64,000 nucleotides of DNA from assembly GCA_020633975.1 (NCBI GenBank), contig JACKCR010000013.1:1-64000 (forward strand). The letters are read 5' to 3'. Of this stretch, positions 18,040 through 25,994 are shown one piece after another; position 1 is the first letter of the stretch; every line of letters starts with the position of its first letter. The DNA is from Candidatus Eiseniibacteriota bacterium. GTDB lineage: Bacteria; Eisenbacteria; RBG-16-71-46; CAIMUX01. Position numbers and translations under genes: made by a program. Below the pieces are notes generated by a model. That model was not told the origin of the DNA. It saw only the letters and a list, made by a program, of their open reading frames with translations, and searched no databases.

Positions 18040-19401
18040 GTGACCGCCAGGCGGAATCGGAACAACCTCATCGAGGGGTCGCTCACCTCGGGCATCGTGC
18101 GTCTCGCCGGGCCGATGTTCGTGAGCGCGATGCTCCAGAATCTCCAGAGCGTGATCGACCTCTTTTGGGTGGGAAAGCTCGGCTCCGATTCTGTCGCGGC
18201 ACTGGCGATGAGCGGCACCGTCCTCATGATGCTCTTCCCCGTGATCATGGGTGTCGCCACGGGAACTGTCGCGCTCGTGGCGCGGGCGATCGGGGCGGGA
18301 GACAATGAACTCGCGGCGGACTCTGCGGGGCAGTCGCTCGTGCTCGGAATGGGATTCGGCGCCTTGGTCGGCATCGCTGGTTTCCTCACCTCGGGACTGC
18401 TCTGTCGTTGGCTCGGCGCGGAACCGATCGTGGAGGCGCTCGGAGAGCAGTACCTCCAGGTCTCGTTCGTCGGCAGCTTCACCGTGTTCCTGCTCTTCAT
18501 CGGAAACAGCGCGATGCAGGGTGCGGGAAACACCGTGATCCCGATGATCACGATGGTGCTCGCGAACGTGCTGAATCTGGGACTGGATCCACTTCTGATT
18601 TTCGGCATCGCCGGATTCCCGCGTCTCGAAGTGCGCGGAGCGGCACTCGCCACCGTGATCTCCCAGGCGGTTGCGGCCGCGCTCGTCCTAGGCGTACTGC
18701 TGAGTGGGGACAGGGGGGGCGTTCATGTTCGAAGAACACGGTGGAGGGTCCGCGCTGACCTCATGCAGAGGCTTCTCCGGATCGGGGTCCCAAGCGCGGG
18801 GCAGATGTTGTCACGGAGTGTGATGGCATTGGTCCTCATGCGGATCGTGGCCGAGGCGGGGACCATTGCCGTGGCAGCGTATGGGATCGGACTCCGTTTC
18901 CACATGTTGATCCTGATGCCCGCGTTCACGCTCGGCAACGCAGTCGCCACGATGGTGGGGCAGAACCTGGGAGCGAAGCGGCCGGATCGAGCGGAGCGAG
19001 CCGCCTGGCTCGGCACCGGGATCGACGTCGGGATCACGGTTCTCGGCATCGTCATCCTCCTCCTCGCGGCGCGGCCTCTGATCGCAGTCTTCGACGACAA
19101 TCCGCAGGTGGTCGCCGAGGGGGTGCGGTACCTCCGGACGGTCTCGCCGTTCTACGTGTTTGCGGCGTTTGCGATCGTGCTGGGTCGCGGCCTGATGGGA
19201 GCGGGGGACACCGTGGGCCCTCTGATCTGCACTCTCATCGGACTGTGGGGAGTGCAAGTGCCACTGGCGCTTTGGCTTTCCCGGGTCGTCGAGCCCTCTA
19301 CCCAGGGGGTTTGGTGGGCGATCGGCGCGGCGATCGTGGTCCACGGCTCGCTCGTGACCGCCTGGTTCATGACCGGTCGGTGGAAGCGGAAGCAGGTCTA
19401 G
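18040..19401 (+). CDS. MATE family efflux transporter
   Basis: About 453 residues from GTG 18040 with 12 hydrophobic segments. LIEGSLTSGIVRLAGPMFVSAMLQNL opens the first MatE domain; IGVPSAGQMLSRSVMALVLMRIV opens the second. Family features include the VSFVGSFTVFLLFIGNSAMQGAGNT and GLRFHMLILMPAFTLGNAVATMVGQNLGA segments. It exports organic cations or drugs using Na+ or H+. The open frame extends back to 17872, but that part is low-complexity and polar, and 453 residues is the family norm, so 18040 (AAAGGA 11 bp upstream) is preferred. Substrate is unknown. Confidence 0.92.
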   Translation: MTARRNRNNLIEGSLTSGIVRLAGPMFVSAMLQNLQSVIDLFWVGKLGSDSVAALAMSGTVLMMLFPVIMGVATGTVALVARAIGAGDNELAADSAGQSLVLGMGFGALVGIAGFLTSGLLCRWLGAEPIVEALGEQYLQVSFVGSFTVFLLFIGNSAMQGAGNTVIPMITMVLANVLNLGLDPLLIFGIAGFPRLEVRGAALATVISQAVAAALVLGVLLSGDRGGVHVRRTRWRVRADLMQRLLRIGVPSAGQMLSRSVMALVLMRIVAEAGTIAVAAYGIGLRFHMLILMPAFTLGNAVATMVGQNLGAKRPDRAERAAWLGTGIDVGITVLGIVILLLAARPLIAVFDDNPQVVAEGVRYLRTVSPFYVFAAFAIVLGRGLMGAGDTVGPLICTLIGLWGVQVPLALWLSRVVEPSTQGVWWAIGAAIVVHGSLVTAWFMTGRWKRKQV

Positions 19402-19442
19402 AAAATCGTCGTATCAGGGATGCTCCTGCTTGTCTCTCTTCT

Positions 19443-19466
19443 CATATGCAAGATACATTGCATATG
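19443..19466. promoter_or_regulatory. Operator-like palindrome, site 1
   Basis: Perfect inverted repeat CATATGCAA-N6-TTGCATATG, spacer GATACA, 40 bp before the start of the propeller gene at 19506. It stands out as an AT-rich island in a GC-rich region. A nearly identical site lies at 22663-22686. Twelve bases (TTCTCATATGCA) are shared without change at the left edge. The size and ATATG/CATAT ends fit an ArsR/SmtB-type winged-helix operator, and a gene with such a domain lies between the two sites. Confidence 0.75.
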
Positions 19467-19505
19467 GGTTTGGTACCAAGTCTGCGGACGATGGAGGATG
19501 GGACA

Positions 19506-21017
19506 ATGAGCCGGAACAACCGATCGATCGCAACGTGGCGGGGGCTTGCCACTTTGGGCTTGGGCCTGGGGGGGCTGTTCCTTGGGGCCCTTCCCGCAGA
19601 GGCTCAATGCCTCGAGTGGAACTCAGAGCCCGGTCCAAGCCCGGGTGACGACAATCGTCTCCAATCCTACGCCGGCACTTCGGACCAGGACATCTGGGCC
19701 GTTGGCAGTACCCGGCCGCTGCCCGGAACGGCTCGCGCCTGGTTCACGCACTTCGACGGCAGCTCCTGGACGGAGATCGACATGTCCGGGCTGCCGTTCG
19801 ACGCCTGGACGGCGGACGACGTCGAACTCCTGCCCGGGGGTGGTGTGATGATCGTCGGTAGGTCCCGGACGGGTTCGTTCGTCTTCCCACCCACAGTCGT
19901 GACGTACGAGGGCGGAAGCTTCGGGAGTCCGGAGCAGATCATGCTCGCGCCCACTGGCACCGAGCCTCCAGCGCCGCGCAACGGTTTCCCCGCCGATGTC
20001 GACATCCTCGCCGAAGACGAGATCTGGATCGTCGGGACGGCGGACGGTTTCGGAACGGGCAACGCGAGCGTCGAGGCGATGGCGCTTCACTGGGATGGAA
20101 GCAGCTGGGACGAAACACAGGTCGGAAACGTCATGGGCGACGTGAACAATCTACGGGCGGTGGCCGCCATCTCGCCTGATGAGGTCTGGGCCGTCGGTGA
20201 CGGACGATCCGTCGCGGGGACACACCGCGCATTCGTCATGCTCTGGGACGGTTCGTCCTGGACGAACGTCCCCACTCAGATCCAGAGCGAGGTGCTGACA
20301 TCGTCGCATCTATATAGCATGACCGTGATCTCCTCCGACGACATCTGGGCGGTGGGAGACTACACGGAGACCAGCGGAACGCAGGGCGCGCTCTTCCTCC
20401 ACTGGGACGGAAGCTCGTGGACCGACACGCGCGTACCGATGACGCCGTTCGCTGGCGCGCGCGCGGTGGCTGCGAACTCCACGAACGACGTGTGGGCCGC
20501 GGGTGGATCGAACAGCAACGTGTTCTTCCACTTCGACGGTGGGGTCTGGTCGATCGTGTCCGGTGCCTCTGACCTCGACGGGCTTCAGGCCGGTCCTTAC
20601 GACGATGCGATGCTCGCCTTTGGTTCGTGCGATGTGTTCGCCTTCGGCGCCATCCACGGGGACGGGTTCGAGAACGAGGTGATGATCCAAAGGCTCGGTG
20701 GTTCGACCGCGTCGATCTCGGTACCGAGCGCTTCGCTCCAGCCGGGGCTTCTCGGTGCCGCCCCGAACCCATTCCCTGAATCCGTCGCGCTCGGCTTTAC
20801 TCTGCCCGCGGAGACTCCGGCTGAGGTTGCCGTGTTCGACGTAGACGGCCGCGTCGTGCGTGTACTCCACACCGGAGTCCTGAGTGCCGGGAGCCACCGT
20901 CTCGAGTGGGACGGCCGTGACACGTTCGGGCGTGACCTTCCGGCCGGCGTCTACCTGTACCGAGTGCAGACGTCTTCGGGCCAGGCTTCGAGCCGCGTCG
21001 TGAAGGTCGCCCCCTGA
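19506..21017 (+). CDS. Secreted WAVG-type propeller protein with sorting domain
   Basis: 503 residues from ATG 19506 (GGAGG at 19493-19497). Signal peptide: LATLGLGLGGLFLGALPAEA. The body repeats a blade of the form D(D/E)IWAVG....G....HWDGSSW (QDIWAVGSTRPL, DEVWAVGDGRSV, DDIWAVGDYTET, NDVWAAGGSNSN), probably a six- or seven-bladed beta-propeller. The final 85 residues are a sorting domain (LGAAPNPFPESVALGFTL ... AGVYLYRVQTSS). The palindrome at 19443-19466 lies at the position of its promoter, so it is probably controlled by the adjacent convergent regulator, whose stop is 1 bp from this gene's stop. Function unknown. Confidence 0.85.
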   Translation: MSRNNRSIATWRGLATLGLGLGGLFLGALPAEAQCLEWNSEPGPSPGDDNRLQSYAGTSDQDIWAVGSTRPLPGTARAWFTHFDGSSWTEIDMSGLPFDAWTADDVELLPGGGVMIVGRSRTGSFVFPPTVVTYEGGSFGSPEQIMLAPTGTEPPAPRNGFPADVDILAEDEIWIVGTADGFGTGNASVEAMALHWDGSSWDETQVGNVMGDVNNLRAVAAISPDEVWAVGDGRSVAGTHRAFVMLWDGSSWTNVPTQIQSEVLTSSHLYSMTVISSDDIWAVGDYTETSGTQGALFLHWDGSSWTDTRVPMTPFAGARAVAANSTNDVWAAGGSNSNVFFHFDGGVWSIVSGASDLDGLQAGPYDDAMLAFGSCDVFAFGAIHGDGFENEVMIQRLGGSTASISVPSASLQPGLLGAAPNPFPESVALGFTLPAETPAEVAVFDVDGRVVRVLHTGVLSAGSHRLEWDGRDTFGRDLPAGVYLYRVQTSSGQASSRVVKVAP

Positions 21018-21018
21018 G

Positions 21019-22497
21019 TCAGACCTGGGACCGGCCGTCCTTCACGATGAGCCGGTCTCCGAGCTGAACGGTGGCGCGGAGCGACGGAAGGAAGAGCCCC
21101 ATCGTCGAACGGACGTTGCCGCCGATCAGCTCGTTGTTGCCGAAACCGAGTGTCACGGCACCATCGAGACAGGCGTCGAGCGGAGGCTTGCCGGTGGGGC
21201 CGCGACCGGCGGTGTTGAGCCCGAACCGCACCTCCGAGATCAAATCCGGATCGCCGGCCGATGCCTCGATCCGTTCGCGCAAGAATCCGACGTCACTCTT
21301 GCCGGCGATCTCCACGATGCGACCTGACTTCAGAGTGACGCGTGGTTCTTCGATCCGCTGACCGACGACCAGGGCCCAGTCAGCGACGAAGGTTCCGTGC
21401 ACGGAGTCCGGTTCTGGTATCACCGAGACCGTCCCGGTTGGCACTTCGTCGAATGATCTGCCTGCTTTCCGATCCTCTTCGGTGATGACGCCGTCGCTTG
21501 GATAGATCGAACCGTGATCGAAGCGCATCGAGAGTTCGGTGCCGCGTGAGCAGGTCAGTCGGAGGGAGCGGTCCATGCCGAGCGCCTCGGCGAGTGCCGT
21601 CGCTCTCCGCAGCAACTCTGCGGGGTCGAAGGCGACGCAACGCCAGTAGACGTCTACGGCTTCTTCCACGCTCATCGGTCCGTGCTCGAACTCTCCTCGA
21701 TGCGCAAACGCGATCTCCAAGTACGGGATCCGTCGCTCTCGCAGGTCGCGGTGCCAACGTGAGACGGACTCCAGAAGCAGCGGAAGCTTCGCGCGCTGCG
21801 ACTCGTTGGGCGGCCCCCCCTGGGAGACCGATGCACTCAGGAAGACCACCGCGTCGAGCGCGTCCATTTCGGCGGCTGGTAGGAAGTCCTGCGCGGAAAG
21901 CGCGTCCGAATCGAATCGATCCGCGATCGAGAAAGCAGTGTTTCGCGACCAGAACTTCGGCCGAGGGACCGCGCCCACCGCTTGGATCTCCACGGCGAGG
22001 GTCTCCGCCAACTCGAATCCGTCCGGGCCGAACATGATCAGGATGGTCTGGCCTGGCTGGATCCGAAGGCGTTCGTGCACGACCTGGCGGGCGAGGCTCG
22101 CGAGGTCGATGCCGAGCACCTCGCGCCGTCTCCAATCGAAGAACGTCGCCTGGATCTTGCGTTGGAGCGACGTTGCGGTTTCCGCATCGCAGGTCAGCGC
22201 GGGGTCGACGATGAAGTGCCTCGCAGTTGCGAGGTAGTACCGCTCCTCCTTCCACCGCTTCCGTCCCGTTCCGACTTCCTGGACGAGGCCGGCATCGCGG
22301 AGTTGACGGAGGTGGTAGCTCGCGCGGTTCGGCGCGACTCCGAGGGCTCTGCCCACTTCCGTGGCCGTCTGTGCCTGGTCCGTGAGAAGCGCGAGCATTT
22401 CGAGTCGGTCGGCCTGCGCGAGGATTCGGAGAACGCCAGCGGATCCTATGAACTGGATGTCCTGGGTTTCCCCAGTGGGGCGGTCGCTCTCTTCCAT
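21019..22497 (-). CDS. ArsR-type HTH regulator fused to a degenerate M29 aminopeptidase-like domain
   Basis: About 492 residues from ATG 22497; an in-frame ATG at 22623 is also possible and neither has a clear RBS. Residues about 15-95 are an ArsR-like winged helix (RILAQADRLEMLALLTDQ...TEVGRALGVAPNRASYHLRQLRDAGLV...ERYYLA). Residues about 130-490 follow the aminopeptidase T/S (M29) layout: QTILIMFGPDGFELAETLAVE, the LTCSRGTELSMRFD segment, EVPTGTVSVIPEPDSVHGTF, ISEVRFGLNTAG and LGFGNNELIGG. Most metal positions look lost: PTGT instead of PTGE, no His before the LG..., and no closing HxD. It is therefore probably a sensor rather than a peptidase, by my unaided alignment. A palindrome lies in its own upstream region, suggesting autoregulation. 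Confidence 0.75.
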   Translation of the reverse strand: MEESDRPTGETQDIQFIGSAGVLRILAQADRLEMLALLTDQAQTATEVGRALGVAPNRASYHLRQLRDAGLVQEVGTGRKRWKEERYYLATARHFIVDPALTCDAETATSLQRKIQATFFDWRRREVLGIDLASLARQVVHERLRIQPGQTILIMFGPDGFELAETLAVEIQAVGAVPRPKFWSRNTAFSIADRFDSDALSAQDFLPAAEMDALDAVVFLSASVSQGGPPNESQRAKLPLLLESVSRWHRDLRERRIPYLEIAFAHRGEFEHGPMSVEEAVDVYWRCVAFDPAELLRRATALAEALGMDRSLRLTCSRGTELSMRFDHGSIYPSDGVITEEDRKAGRSFDEVPTGTVSVIPEPDSVHGTFVADWALVVGQRIEEPRVTLKSGRIVEIAGKSDVGFLRERIEASAGDPDLISEVRFGLNTAGRGPTGKPPLDACLDGAVTLGFGNNELIGGNVRSTMGLFLPSLRATVQLGDRLIVKDGRSQV

Positions 22498-22662
22498 GGT
22501 CGGGAGTGTGGTGAGATCTGCGCGGATGTCGACCGAATTCTCCTCCAGTCGGTTTTCGACGGATCGGCCGGAGGCCCTAGTCGTTTGGGATAGAGCGTCT
22601 TGCTGGATCCCAAGAGACTGCATCGACGAATTTTGTTGAACAGCGGGCCTGCGATCGGTTCT

Positions 22663-22686
22663 CATATGCAAAGAATATTGCATATA
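22663..22686. promoter_or_regulatory. Operator-like palindrome, site 2
   Basis: CATATGCAA-N6-TTGCATATA with spacer AGAATA, one outer mismatch from the perfect site at 19443-19466. It lies in the divergent region between the HTH-M29 regulator and the propeller gene starting at 22804, so it could control both. Upstream extension of the regulator's open frame would run straight through the palindrome, which argues against starts upstream of 22623. Confidence 0.75.
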
Positions 22687-22803
22687 CGAGAGCGGGGCAA
22701 GATCCGACCTCGACCCCCGATCGGATATCGTCCTCATCCCACACGACGCAGCCGGACTGCGGCCCGGGACGGGGACGGTTCACCGGACCAGAAGGAGTTT
22801 CCC

Positions 22804-25170
22804 ATGGCGTACGTCGACCGCCGTCCTGCTCGTATCGTGGGGGCCTGTGCCGCCCTGGTCACTGCCGCCTCGCTATCGTTCTCCGCATCGACTCTAGCCG
22901 CGCCCCCCGAGGGCTCCACCTGGAGCTACTTCCGTCCCGGGAACACCGGCGTAATGGGGGACTACAGCGACGCACTTTGGATCTCCCCGGACGGGAACCC
23001 GTGGTTGGGTGGCTACGACCCGTTCTTCGAAGAGGGGGGCTTCTCTCGCTACGTCGCGAGCGAGGATCGATGGGAGAACTTCTCGAACGTCGACCATCCG
23101 ATCATCGGCAACTCCAACATCGTCGGGGCCAGTCGGGTGAGCGACATCGCCCCCGACGCCTCGGGTGGCCTGTGGATGTCCATGTGGTATGGCGCGCTCT
23201 ACTTCGATCCCGCTGTCGGGCCAGACTCTTTCATCAGGTTCACGCCCGCGAACTCGCCCATTCCTCCGGGACGGATCACGGACGTTGCCGTGGCCGAAGA
23301 CGGTTCCGTTTGGTTCGCGGCGATCACTGTGTCCTGGGGAATCGGAGGGCTCACCCGGTACGAGCCGGGGACCGGCACGTGGACGGTCTGGGATCACCAG
23401 ACCAACGCGAATGGCTGGCCGGCCTGGAGTTCGATCGACCGGATCTGCACCCAGCCCAAGCCGGGCGGCGGCTACCGGATCTTCGTCGACGGTGACTTCG
23501 GTCTGCGGATGTTCGACAGTACGACGGAGACGTTCACGTCCGTTCCCGGCAACGTGCTCGCGATCGCGGGCCAGTCTGCGTGTGACGACGCTGGTAACGT
23601 CTGGTTCCTTCGCGACGGAGGATCCGGCGCTCCCTACTCGATCGACTACCAGCGTCCCGATGGCACTTGGGTCACTCCCGCCGAACCGTACTTCGGCGCG
23701 GGGAACGACATGTGGGCGTTCCGCGCTCTGGGCAGCGGACAAGCTCTCATGGTCGATGGGAACAACGCGACGTTCCGCTTCGATGGAACGAGCTGGACGA
23801 GCCTCGGGACCTGGCGCGCCGGCGCGTTCACTTACGAAGTCGACATGGACGAACTCGGAAACGTGTGGGTGAGCGGAAACCAAGGTGCTGCCAAGTGGGA
23901 CCCCGAGACGAACGCCTGGCAGCGGTACCGCATCACGAACACCGGGCAGATGGACAACTGGAGCCGGGACATCTCCCTCACTCCCGACGGTCAGGTCTGG
24001 ATCACGTCCAACGCAGCGCCGGGCATCGGCGGTATCAGCCGGTTCGACGGTGAGCGCTGGCACAACCACAACCAGTATCACTACGGACTCGGTGAGGACT
24101 GGCCGTTCCCGACCGACAACGCGGACTGCATCACGTTCCGCCCCTCCACGGGCAACGTCGCGTTCAACCCGATGTTCAACGGTCTCGCCGAGTGGAATGG
24201 GAGCGGGTATCAGGTCCTCGAGTCGGGGACGACGTCGGACGGCCTCGTCGAGGACAGTGACGGCCGTCTCTGGATCCAGGGGCAGTACTTCAAGCTCCGC
24301 TATCGGGACGGAGGTGGATTCCACGACGTACCGATCCTGGGTTGGGGGAACAACGTCGTCCAGGATCCGGACCGTTCCGGAACCGTGTGGGCCTGTGCCA
24401 CGGGCGAAGTCGTGAGAACGGATGGAACGTATCGCTACTCGCGGGCCAATACCGAGCTGCCCGAGATCAACCCGATGCACGACGTCTTCACCGGTGTCGC
24501 CGCTGGACCTGGTGGAGTGGCTTGGCTCGGAACGACCGAAGGACTCTTCCGCCTCGACGCCGAGAACGGAACGCACGAGTGGTGGCACTCCAGCAACTCC
24601 GACATGCCGGGTGATCAGGTCAAGCCGTTGGTCGTGTCGCCTGATGGCCGCGTCTGGTTCACGAACTTCGGGTCGAACGGCATCGAGCCGTCGCTCGTTT
24701 GGTTCGACGGGACCGAGTTCGGAACGGTCACGTTGGCTGACGGGCTTCCTCATGCGCAGATCGAGGACGCCGAGCTTCGCGTCCTGCCGGACGGGTACGA
24801 GGTGTGGATGGCGTGCGCCAGCCGTGGCATCGCCGTTCTCCACGTTCCGATGACGGACCCCGCGGGGATCGGTGACGCATCGCCGACGCAGCTCGCTCAG
24901 CTGCTGCCCAACACTCCGAATCCGTTCGACGCGTCGACGCTGGTTCGCTTCACGCTGGCAAGGTCGACACCGGTTCGTCTCGACATCTTCGACGCTCAGG
25001 GGCGGAAGGTGCGGACCCTGGCGGATGGACCGATGGGTGCCGGGTTCCACGCGATGGAGTGGGACGGTACGAACTCCGCAGGAGAGGCCGTCGCGAGTGG
25101 CGTCTACTTCTCGCGCCTCGAAACCGTCTCCCAGGGAGAACAGCAACGCCGGTTGACGATCATCAGGTGA
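22804..25170 (+). CDS. Secreted two-component-propeller-like protein with sorting domain
   Basis: 788 residues from ATG 22804 (AAGGAG at 22792-22797). Signal peptide near GACAALVTAASLSFSASTLAA. The body has repeated blades of the type DGNPWLGGYD, DGSVWFAAI, LGNVWVSGNQGAAKWD, DGQVWITSNAA and DGRVWFTNFG, resembling the periplasmic ligand-binding propellers of hybrid sensor kinases but without any membrane or kinase part. The C-terminal 85 residues are the sorting tail (LLPNTPNPFDASTLVRFTL ... GVYFSRLETVSQ). It shares a divergent upstream region and operator with the HTH-M29 regulator. Ligand unknown. Confidence 0.85.
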   Translation: MAYVDRRPARIVGACAALVTAASLSFSASTLAAPPEGSTWSYFRPGNTGVMGDYSDALWISPDGNPWLGGYDPFFEEGGFSRYVASEDRWENFSNVDHPIIGNSNIVGASRVSDIAPDASGGLWMSMWYGALYFDPAVGPDSFIRFTPANSPIPPGRITDVAVAEDGSVWFAAITVSWGIGGLTRYEPGTGTWTVWDHQTNANGWPAWSSIDRICTQPKPGGGYRIFVDGDFGLRMFDSTTETFTSVPGNVLAIAGQSACDDAGNVWFLRDGGSGAPYSIDYQRPDGTWVTPAEPYFGAGNDMWAFRALGSGQALMVDGNNATFRFDGTSWTSLGTWRAGAFTYEVDMDELGNVWVSGNQGAAKWDPETNAWQRYRITNTGQMDNWSRDISLTPDGQVWITSNAAPGIGGISRFDGERWHNHNQYHYGLGEDWPFPTDNADCITFRPSTGNVAFNPMFNGLAEWNGSGYQVLESGTTSDGLVEDSDGRLWIQGQYFKLRYRDGGGFHDVPILGWGNNVVQDPDRSGTVWACATGEVVRTDGTYRYSRANTELPEINPMHDVFTGVAAGPGGVAWLGTTEGLFRLDAENGTHEWWHSSNSDMPGDQVKPLVVSPDGRVWFTNFGSNGIEPSLVWFDGTEFGTVTLADGLPHAQIEDAELRVLPDGYEVWMACASRGIAVLHVPMTDPAGIGDASPTQLAQLLPNTPNPFDASTLVRFTLARSTPVRLDIFDAQGRKVRTLADGPMGAGFHAMEWDGTNSAGEAVASGVYFSRLETVSQGEQQRRLTIIR

Positions 25171-25205
25171 CCGACACAGGGGGACTTGGAACTCTGAGAA
25201 CGGCG

Positions 25206-25344
25206 CTAGCAGGGTGCGGAAAAAGTCCCCGCGGGTCTGTTTCCGCACCCTGCTAGGCTTGTTTTGCGTGCAGATCTGCTAAAAAACTCGTCCCTCCTCG
25301 TCCGCTGCGCGGCCGACGAGGGGTTTTTCATCAGCCTGCTAGGT
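25206..25344. mobile_element. Probable IS/MITE remnant with related terminal repeats
   Basis: About 139 bp with no coding potential. It starts CTAGCAGGGTGCGGAAA (25206-25222) and that 17-mer is perfectly inverted at 25240-25256. The far end, read in reverse from 25344, is CTAGCAGGCTGATGAAAAAC, a related end sequence, and a CTGCTA copy lies at 25276. The TAGCAGG-xTG-xxxAAAAA pattern looks like the ends of common DDE insertion sequences. The element is probably a nested or internally deleted remnant. Its hairpins may also end transcription of the upstream propeller gene. Confidence 0.5.
25296..25328 (+). terminator. Hairpin with U-tract
   Basis: CCTCGTC (25296-25302) pairs with GACGAGG (25315-25321) around a 12-base GC-rich loop and is followed by GG and five T (25324-25328). 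It resembles a Rho-independent terminator for the gene ending at 25170, although it sits inside the repeat remnant. An A-run on the other side could make it bidirectional. Confidence 0.5.
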
Positions 25345-25388
25345 TCGCGGCCGTGGGCGTGATGCGCTCGCGGCCGCGTTCGTACCGC

Positions 25389-25748
25389 CTACATCCGGTT
25401 GCCGATGTAGCGGTAGTCCCCGAAGGCCAGGATCGCCATGAAGACGATCGGGAGCAGGAACAGCCCGATCGCGAACGGCAGGTCCTGGCCGAAGCACTTC
25501 GCGAGTTCCAAGAACACGAGGAACGAGATCACGATGTTTGCCACCGGGACGAAGTAGAGGATGACCCACCAGAGCGGCCGGTCGACGATCTCGAGCAGCA
25601 CGATGAGGTTGTAGATCGGGATGAGAGCTGCCCAGCCCGGCTTCCCTGCCTTCTCGAAGACCTTCCAGGCGATCAGGAACGTGACCGCGAGTACCGCAAG
25701 GTAGAAGAAGAGAAAGCCTGCGTTCAGGATCGCGCCGATGATCTCCAT
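25389..25748 (-). CDS. Small membrane protein of the DUF5684 type
   Basis: 119 residues from ATG 25748, AAGGAG 7 bp upstream. Four hydrophobic segments. The core KAGKPGWAALIPIYNLIVLLEIVDRPLWWVILYFVPVANIVI is characteristic of the small multi-pass family annotated DUF5684 or 'signal peptidase I-related', which lacks any signal-peptidase catalytic residues. Function unknown. It is transcribed away from norR, so there is no evident link to the nitric-oxide genes. Confidence 0.8.
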   Translation of the reverse strand: MEIIGAILNAGFLFFYLAVLAVTFLIAWKVFEKAGKPGWAALIPIYNLIVLLEIVDRPLWWVILYFVPVANIVISFLVFLELAKCFGQDLPFAIGLFLLPIVFMAILAFGDYRYIGNRM

Positions 25749-25994
25749 GGAGTCTCCTTGGGTGAGGATTCGCGGTCCTCGAGGTGTGACCGGCCGGGTG
25801 CCGAGTCAGGATGTCCTTTGAGCGTTGGGGATCGGGAAGTCCTGAGTCTAGGGAGGCCGGATCCTGGTCGCAATCCTCCGTCTCTCCTCGCTACTCATCG
25901 AATCCCGTCTCCGATGCCGACGAACGGAGCGGGCAAGTCCCGGTTTCTGGCGCCGTCCTCCACCGGATGAGTGCGGAGGGAGCTGACGTCTGCG

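Noticed and set aside
22498-22737. Longer N-terminus for the HTH-M29 regulator starting at 22737
   Set aside because: It would translate through the palindrome at 22663-22686, has no RBS and adds only low-complexity sequence. A start at 22623 remains possible.
22894-25248. 784-codon minus-strand frame opposite the propeller gene at 22804
   Set aside because: Antisense shadow. The plus-strand frame has a signal peptide, RBS, repeats and sorting tail.
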